Positions 60,299 through 64,000 of a stretch of 64,000 bases of DNA are shown piece by piece. Position numbers and translations under genes: made by a program. The notes beneath the pieces were generated by a model. It saw only the letters and a list, made by a program, of their open reading frames with translations, did no database searches and had not been told where the DNA came from. The stretch is from contig JAAZLQ010000321.1 in assembly GCA_012799255.1 (NCBI GenBank), positions 62,001 through 126,000 on the forward strand, read 5' to 3'. The DNA is from Bacillota bacterium (lineage in GTDB: Bacteria; Bacillota_G; Limnochordia; DTU010). Position 1 is the stretch's first letter. The number at the start of each line of letters is the position of its first letter.

Positions 60299-61615
60299 AT
60301 GCGACGAGTAAAATCGTTCTTCGGAGGTATTTTTCCGAATGACGGGAAACAGAGTACTAGCGGCACTCCTATCAGGATTTTATCAGCACCTGAACAACTA
60401 GTAGTGCCTCTTTTGCAGCATGTGGGTGTTGAAGCGAAACCTCTAGTTGCAAAAGGGGATGAAGTTCTAAAGGGACAGCTAATTGCTGAAGCCGGTGGAA
60501 CTGTCAGTGCACCTGTACACTCGCCAGTATCAGGAAAAGTAGTAGCTATCGAGCCAAGGAGAAATGCGTCAGGACGCACTATTACATCAATTGTAATTGA
60601 GAATGATGGAGAAGAAAGATGGGCAGACAAAGAGACCCATCATGATCCAATTCAGCTCGATGCTAAGACAATTCTGGAACGCGTGAGAAAAGCCGGCATA
60701 GTTGGTATGGGTGGCGCAGGTTTTCCTACCGCCCTCAAGCTTACTCCTCCCAAGGGAGTCACTGTTGATTATTTAATTATTAACGGTTGTGAATGCGAGC
60801 CCTATCTCACCGCCGATCACCGATTAATGGTGGAGTGTCCCGAGGATATTATTCTCGGTGCTAAACTAATGGCTAAAGTGGCAGGAGCAAGGAACATCAT
60901 TATTGGAGTTGAGGATAATAAACCTGATGCCATTGCTGCTTTGAAAGCCAAAGCTGGTGCCATTAAGGTTGTTTCCTTGTCCACGAAGTATCCCCAAGGC
61001 GGGGAGAAGCAAGTCATTCAGGCCCTTACTGGGCGCGAGGTTCCTAGTCTCGGACTTCCGTTTCAAGCGGGTGTCATTGTTCAAAACGTGGGTACCGCTT
61101 GGGCGGTTGCTAAAGCATTGCGCGACGGCGAGCCATTGATTTCCAGGGTTGTGACTGTAACAGGAACGCCGATTAAAGAACCACAGAATTTTTTGGTCCC
61201 CATCGGTACCACCTTAGGTGACCTGGTGGAGGCCGCCGGAGGTTTTAGTCAAACTCCAGAAAAAATCGTTGTTGGTGGCCCCATGATGGGGGGGGCCCAG
61301 TTTGATTTAGATACTCCCATCTCCAAGACATCCAGTGGTGTGTTGGCGTTTGCAGAAGGTGAGAGCCGTACTCCAGATTCTATGCCTTGCATTAAGTGTG
61401 CGCGGTGCGTTGATGTTTGTCCAGCCAACCTCCTGCCCCTCAAGCTAGAGGCATTTGGCATGAATGAACAATGGGATAACGCTCGCGAATATGGTGCCTT
61501 AGATTGCATTGAATGCGGATGTTGCACATACATCTGTCCTTCCAAGAGACCACTGTTGCATTACATCCGATTTGCCAAATCAGAAATCGTTGCTAAAGAG
61601 ACGAAATCGAGATAA
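60299..61615 (+). CDS. rnfC: Rnf complex subunit RnfC
   Basis: A 438-residue peripheral subunit of the ferredoxin:NAD+ oxidoreductase, the NADH and FMN-binding entry point. The N-terminal FGG and NQR1-like region, the GMGGAGFPTALKL NADH-binding segment and SLBB-like part are followed by two [4Fe-4S] motifs: CIKCARCVDVCP (Cys364 on) and CIECGCCTYICP (Cys403 on). ATG 60299 follows GTGAGGTG. First gene of rnfCDGEA; the leader of about 107 bases is unexplained. The complex couples reduced ferredoxin and NAD+ to ion pumping. Confidence 0.96.
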   Translation: MRRVKSFFGGIFPNDGKQSTSGTPIRILSAPEQLVVPLLQHVGVEAKPLVAKGDEVLKGQLIAEAGGTVSAPVHSPVSGKVVAIEPRRNASGRTITSIVIENDGEERWADKETHHDPIQLDAKTILERVRKAGIVGMGGAGFPTALKLTPPKGVTVDYLIINGCECEPYLTADHRLMVECPEDIILGAKLMAKVAGARNIIIGVEDNKPDAIAALKAKAGAIKVVSLSTKYPQGGEKQVIQALTGREVPSLGLPFQAGVIVQNVGTAWAVAKALRDGEPLISRVVTVTGTPIKEPQNFLVPIGTTLGDLVEAAGGFSQTPEKIVVGGPMMGGAQFDLDTPISKTSSGVLAFAEGESRTPDSMPCIKCARCVDVCPANLLPLKLEAFGMNEQWDNAREYGALDCIECGCCTYICPSKRPLLHYIRFAKSEIVAKETKSR

Positions 61616-61629
61616 AAGGAGGGTGGGCA

Positions 61630-62550
61630 ATGGATGACAGAAAACTGTTAGTTTCTCCATCTCCCCATATTAGAGATGCAGATACAACAGAGAAAATTAT
61701 GTTCACGGTACTGATCGGCTTATTGCCGGTTATTGCAGCTTCTATCTACTTTTTCAGATTTGATGCAGTACGAATTCTGCTTTTGTCTTCTGCAGCTGCC
61801 ATAGCTACAGAAGCCATCTTCCAGCGGATACGTAAACAACCGATTAGAGTTGCAGATGGAAGTGCCCTTGTTACTGGGGTTCTTTTAGGCTTAATTCTGC
61901 CCCCTACTTTGCCTAGCTGGATGGTCATTCTAGGCTCGGCCTTTGCTATTGCCATAGGTAAACAGGTCTTTGGAGGATTAGGTCAGAATCCTTTTAATCC
62001 TGCCTTGGTGGGAAGAGCGTTCTTAACAGCGTCGTTTGCGGTGGCTATGACTACCTGGACCACTCCTTTTGATGCGGTTACAACCGCAACGCCCCTAGTA
62101 ACGGGTGCTGCAGCAACTAATATTCGCGATTTGTTCTTCGGATCAGTGGCAGGATCTTTAGGTGAGACTTCCGCTCTTGCCATTTTATTGGGTGGAATCT
62201 ATATGTTCTACAAGGGAGTTGTCGATTACCGTATTCCGGTTGCAATTTTGGCCTCTGTTGCAGTGATCGCTGTCTTTGCAGGGCAAGATCCCGTTTTCCA
62301 CCTCCTGTCTGGAAGTGTATTGTTTGGTGCGGTGTTTATGGCCACAGATATGGTCACCTCTCCTGTGACCAAAGCGGGGCGCTGGATCTTTGGCCTGTTT
62401 ATTGGTTTTATCATAATGTTGATTCGTTTATTCGGAGGATTTCCAGAAGGGGTTACTTTTGCGATCTTGCTGGGGAATGCCATAACTCCACTGTTGAATC
62501 GCTGGACGCGCCCTCGAATTTATGGACATGGGGTGAAGACTAGTGAATGA
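61630..62550 (+). CDS. rnfD: Rnf complex subunit RnfD
   Basis: A 306-residue membrane subunit with about nine helices. The family motif GLGQNPFNPALVGRAF (about 116-131) is present. DAVTTATPL (about 148-156) lies in the region where homologs carry the covalently bound FMN on threonine. ATG 61630 follows AAAGGAGGG. It ends in overlap with rnfG. With RnfE and RnfA it forms the ion-translocating membrane domain. Confidence 0.95.
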   Translation: MDDRKLLVSPSPHIRDADTTEKIMFTVLIGLLPVIAASIYFFRFDAVRILLLSSAAAIATEAIFQRIRKQPIRVADGSALVTGVLLGLILPPTLPSWMVILGSAFAIAIGKQVFGGLGQNPFNPALVGRAFLTASFAVAMTTWTTPFDAVTTATPLVTGAAATNIRDLFFGSVAGSLGETSALAILLGGIYMFYKGVVDYRIPVAILASVAVIAVFAGQDPVFHLLSGSVLFGAVFMATDMVTSPVTKAGRWIFGLFIGFIIMLIRLFGGFPEGVTFAILLGNAITPLLNRWTRPRIYGHGVKTSE

Positions 62551-63136
62551 GTCCGTTCGTATGGTAGTTGTTCTTGCAGTTATTGCCATGGTCTCCGCCG
62601 GAGTTTTATCTGTAGTGTATCAGAACACAAGTGTTATAATAGAAGAGAATCTGGCTCGTGCTTTGGAAAGCTCAGTTCTTGAGGTTCTACCAGGGACTAG
62701 CACGGTAAATATTGTCCGGCTGACCCCTGATGTGACCGAGAGGCATGAGGACCAAAGGACTGAGAAAGAACGGGAACAATCCACAACATTGGTTTATCAA
62801 GGAGTTGACCAGCAGGGTAAGATCGTAGGTTATGCCTTTGTAGGAGAAGGTAATGGCTATGGTGGTGTAGTTAGGGTTCTTGTGGGAGTCAATGAGGCTT
62901 CCGATGAGATTGTGAAGATTAAAGTCCTCGAGCATTCTGAAACTCCCGGTTTAGGCAGTAGGGTTGAAGGAGAAGATTTCCGCAACCGCTTTGTAGGTAA
63001 AACCGTGGAGGATCCCATTCAAGTTAACCAAGACATTGACAATCTCTCTGGGGCCACAGTGTCTGCCCGTGCGGTAGCTCAAGCGGTACGGGAAGGTCTG
63101 AGAGATACAGTAGCTCTGTATAGGGGAGGGAAGTAG
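62543..63136 (+). CDS. rnfG: Rnf complex subunit RnfG
   Basis: A 197-residue subunit anchored by an N-terminal helix (about 5-26) with an extracytoplasmic FMN domain. The flavinylation motif is LSGATVSA (SGAT at 169-172, Thr172), and HSETPGLGSR (131-140) is the other conserved block. GTG 62543 overlaps the rnfD stop codon. It has a charged insertion (TERHEDQRTEKEREQ) after the anchor. One-base gap to rnfE. Confidence 0.95.
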   Translation: MNESVRMVVVLAVIAMVSAGVLSVVYQNTSVIIEENLARALESSVLEVLPGTSTVNIVRLTPDVTERHEDQRTEKEREQSTTLVYQGVDQQGKIVGYAFVGEGNGYGGVVRVLVGVNEASDEIVKIKVLEHSETPGLGSRVEGEDFRNRFVGKTVEDPIQVNQDIDNLSGATVSARAVAQAVREGLRDTVALYRGGK

Positions 63137-63137
63137 A

Positions 63138-63743
63138 ATGGTTCGTATTTGGAAGGACTTTGTAAACGGGCTATGGAAAGAAAACCCTACGTTTAGGTTA
63201 ATGATTGGTCTTTGCCCGACTCTAGCGGTGACCACTAGTGCCATAAATGGGCTATCTATGGGCTTGGCAACAGCTTTTGTTTTGGTTTGCTCTAGCGCTC
63301 TGATTAGTCTATTAAAGAACGTAATTCCCGGTAAAGTCCGGATTCCAGCGTATATTATTGTTATCGCTACCTTTGTGACAATTGTGGATCTAACCATGAA
63401 TGCTTATCTGCCTGACTTGCACGGAGCACTGGGTTTGTTCTTGCCTCTGATTGTGGTGAACTGTATCGTCTTGGGACGGGCAGAGGCATATGCTTCTAAG
63501 AACTCTGTACTCGCATCAGCCTTCGACGGCTTGGGCATGGGTTTAGGATTTACCTGGGCCTTAACACTCTTAGGGATCATTCGGGAGGTTTTAGGGGCAG
63601 GGTCTATTTTTGGTCGAAATATTCTGGGTGACGGTGCAACCACTCTTGGGATTATGGGGTTACCACCTGGTGCCTTTATCACTCTAGGAATTCTGATCGC
63701 AGTGATGAACATGATTGCTGCAAAGCAGAAAAAGGCTAATTAG
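63138..63743 (+). CDS. rnfE: Rnf complex subunit RnfE
   Basis: A 201-residue membrane protein with six helices. [20 protein letters not shown] (about 113-132) and the N-terminal [18 protein letters not shown] are family signatures. The cysteine in GLCPTLA is the conserved ligand-type residue shared with RnfA. ATG 63138 lies one base after the rnfG stop. Confidence 0.95.
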   Translation: MVRIWKDFVNGLWKENPTFRLMIGLCPTLAVTTSAINGLSMGLATAFVLVCSSALISLLKNVIPGKVRIPAYIIVIATFVTIVDLTMNAYLPDLHGALGLFLPLIVVNCIVLGRAEAYASKNSVLASAFDGLGMGLGFTWALTLLGIIREVLGAGSIFGRNILGDGATTLGIMGLPPGAFITLGILIAVMNMIAAKQKKAN

Positions 63744-63754
63744 GGGGGAAATCC

Positions 63755-64000
63755 ATGAATCTACTGTTACTTTTTATTAGTGCGTTTGTTGTCAACAATT
63801 TTGTGCTAGTACGGTTCTTAGGAATCTGTCCCTTCATGGGTGTATCCAAGCAGATCAACTCTGCCATTGGGATGGGGTTAGCTACTACTTTTGTAATGGT
63901 GGTTGCTGCTGCTGCCACTTGGTTGATCGAAACGTTTATTTTGGTCCCGTTCGGATTACCATTTTTGCAGAACGTAGCCTTTATCCTGGTCATTGCATCC
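63755..64000 (+). CDS. rnfA: Rnf complex subunit RnfA (cut by window edge)
   Basis: ATG 63755 follows GGGGGGAAATCC and the frame is open to the end of the window. The visible 82 residues ([32 protein letters not shown]) are the RnfA start, with the conserved GICPF cysteine. The order C-D-G-E-A predicts rnfB next. Incomplete. Confidence 0.94.
   Translation, partial: MNLLLLFISAFVVNNFVLVRFLGICPFMGVSKQINSAIGMGLATTFVMVVAAAATWLIETFILVPFGLPFLQNVAFILVIAS

Overview
The window (about 64 kb, moderate G+C, almost fully coding, no rRNA or tRNA seen) looks like a chromosomal segment of an anaerobic, spore-forming, motile member of the Bacillota. Evidence for sporulation is a complete gerA-gerC-gerB germination operon, a YheC/YheD spore-coat ATP-grasp gene, a Tlp-type spore protein gene and tiny hydrophobic proteins of the coat or membrane type. 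Evidence for anaerobic energy metabolism is an Rnf ion pump (rnfCDGEA, cut by the right edge) and tyrosine phenol-lyase. A predicted outer-membrane beta-barrel next to a LolA-like protein, plus a peptide-binding protein with no lipobox, hint at a diderm member of the phylum (Limnochordia-like). That placement is inference.

Layout. 1-4.5 kb: end of an unrecognised gene, then a spore-related island. It holds an ATP-grasp gene flanked by three mutually related small helical proteins and two tiny membrane peptides, then sodA with a Fur-like box, a DUF896 gene and tlp. 4.4-6.1 kb: a frameshifted PAS-GGDEF-HD-GYP signalling gene. 6.1-10.1 kb: sugar-type MFS carrier, split chromate transporter pair, leucyl aminopeptidase. 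10.1-15 kb (minus): ROK kinase, Cache-GGDEF-EAL phosphodiesterase, cardiolipin synthase. 15-17.9 kb: TlpA-like thioredoxin, CcdA and an FAD/BFD oxidoreductase in one operon. 17.8-20.3 kb (minus): tyrosine phenol-lyase and DegV. 20.3-26.2 kb: exported hydrolase, cold-shock gene, fliD with its FlgN/FliT-like partner, a methyltransferase and a ComFB-like gene.

26.3-30.4 kb: germinant receptor operon. 30.4-34.4 kb: phosphoglucomutase, double-HD signalling protein, second chromate transporter pair. 34.5-43 kb: one eight-gene transcription unit (TetR, peptide-binding protein, two Dpp-type permeases, ABC-2 ATPase and permease, MscS channel, PD-(D/E)XK nuclease). 43-47.9 kb: nucleotidase and O6-alkylguanine methyltransferase (minus), MATE efflux, iron alcohol dehydrogenase, M20 peptidase. 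47.9-52.5 kb: split ThrE exporter, TGS-uridine-kinase protein, B12-binding radical SAM protein. It converges on a glutamate-synthase-like FMN protein. 53.9-57.8 kb: LacI regulator, exported protein, M48 protease, D-2-hydroxyacid dehydrogenase. 58-60.2 kb: LolA-like protein, beta-barrel candidate and trmL. 60.3 kb to the end: rnf operon.

Together the genes suggest an amino-acid and peptide fermenter (peptidases, tyrosine phenol-lyase, peptide-binding protein, Thr/Ser export, Rnf) with elaborate cyclic-di-GMP signalling (three multidomain proteins) and endospore formation. The least explained parts are the spore-related island at 0.5-2.9 kb and the envelope pair at 58.1-59.7 kb. All functions are inferred from reading the sequence; no database search was run.
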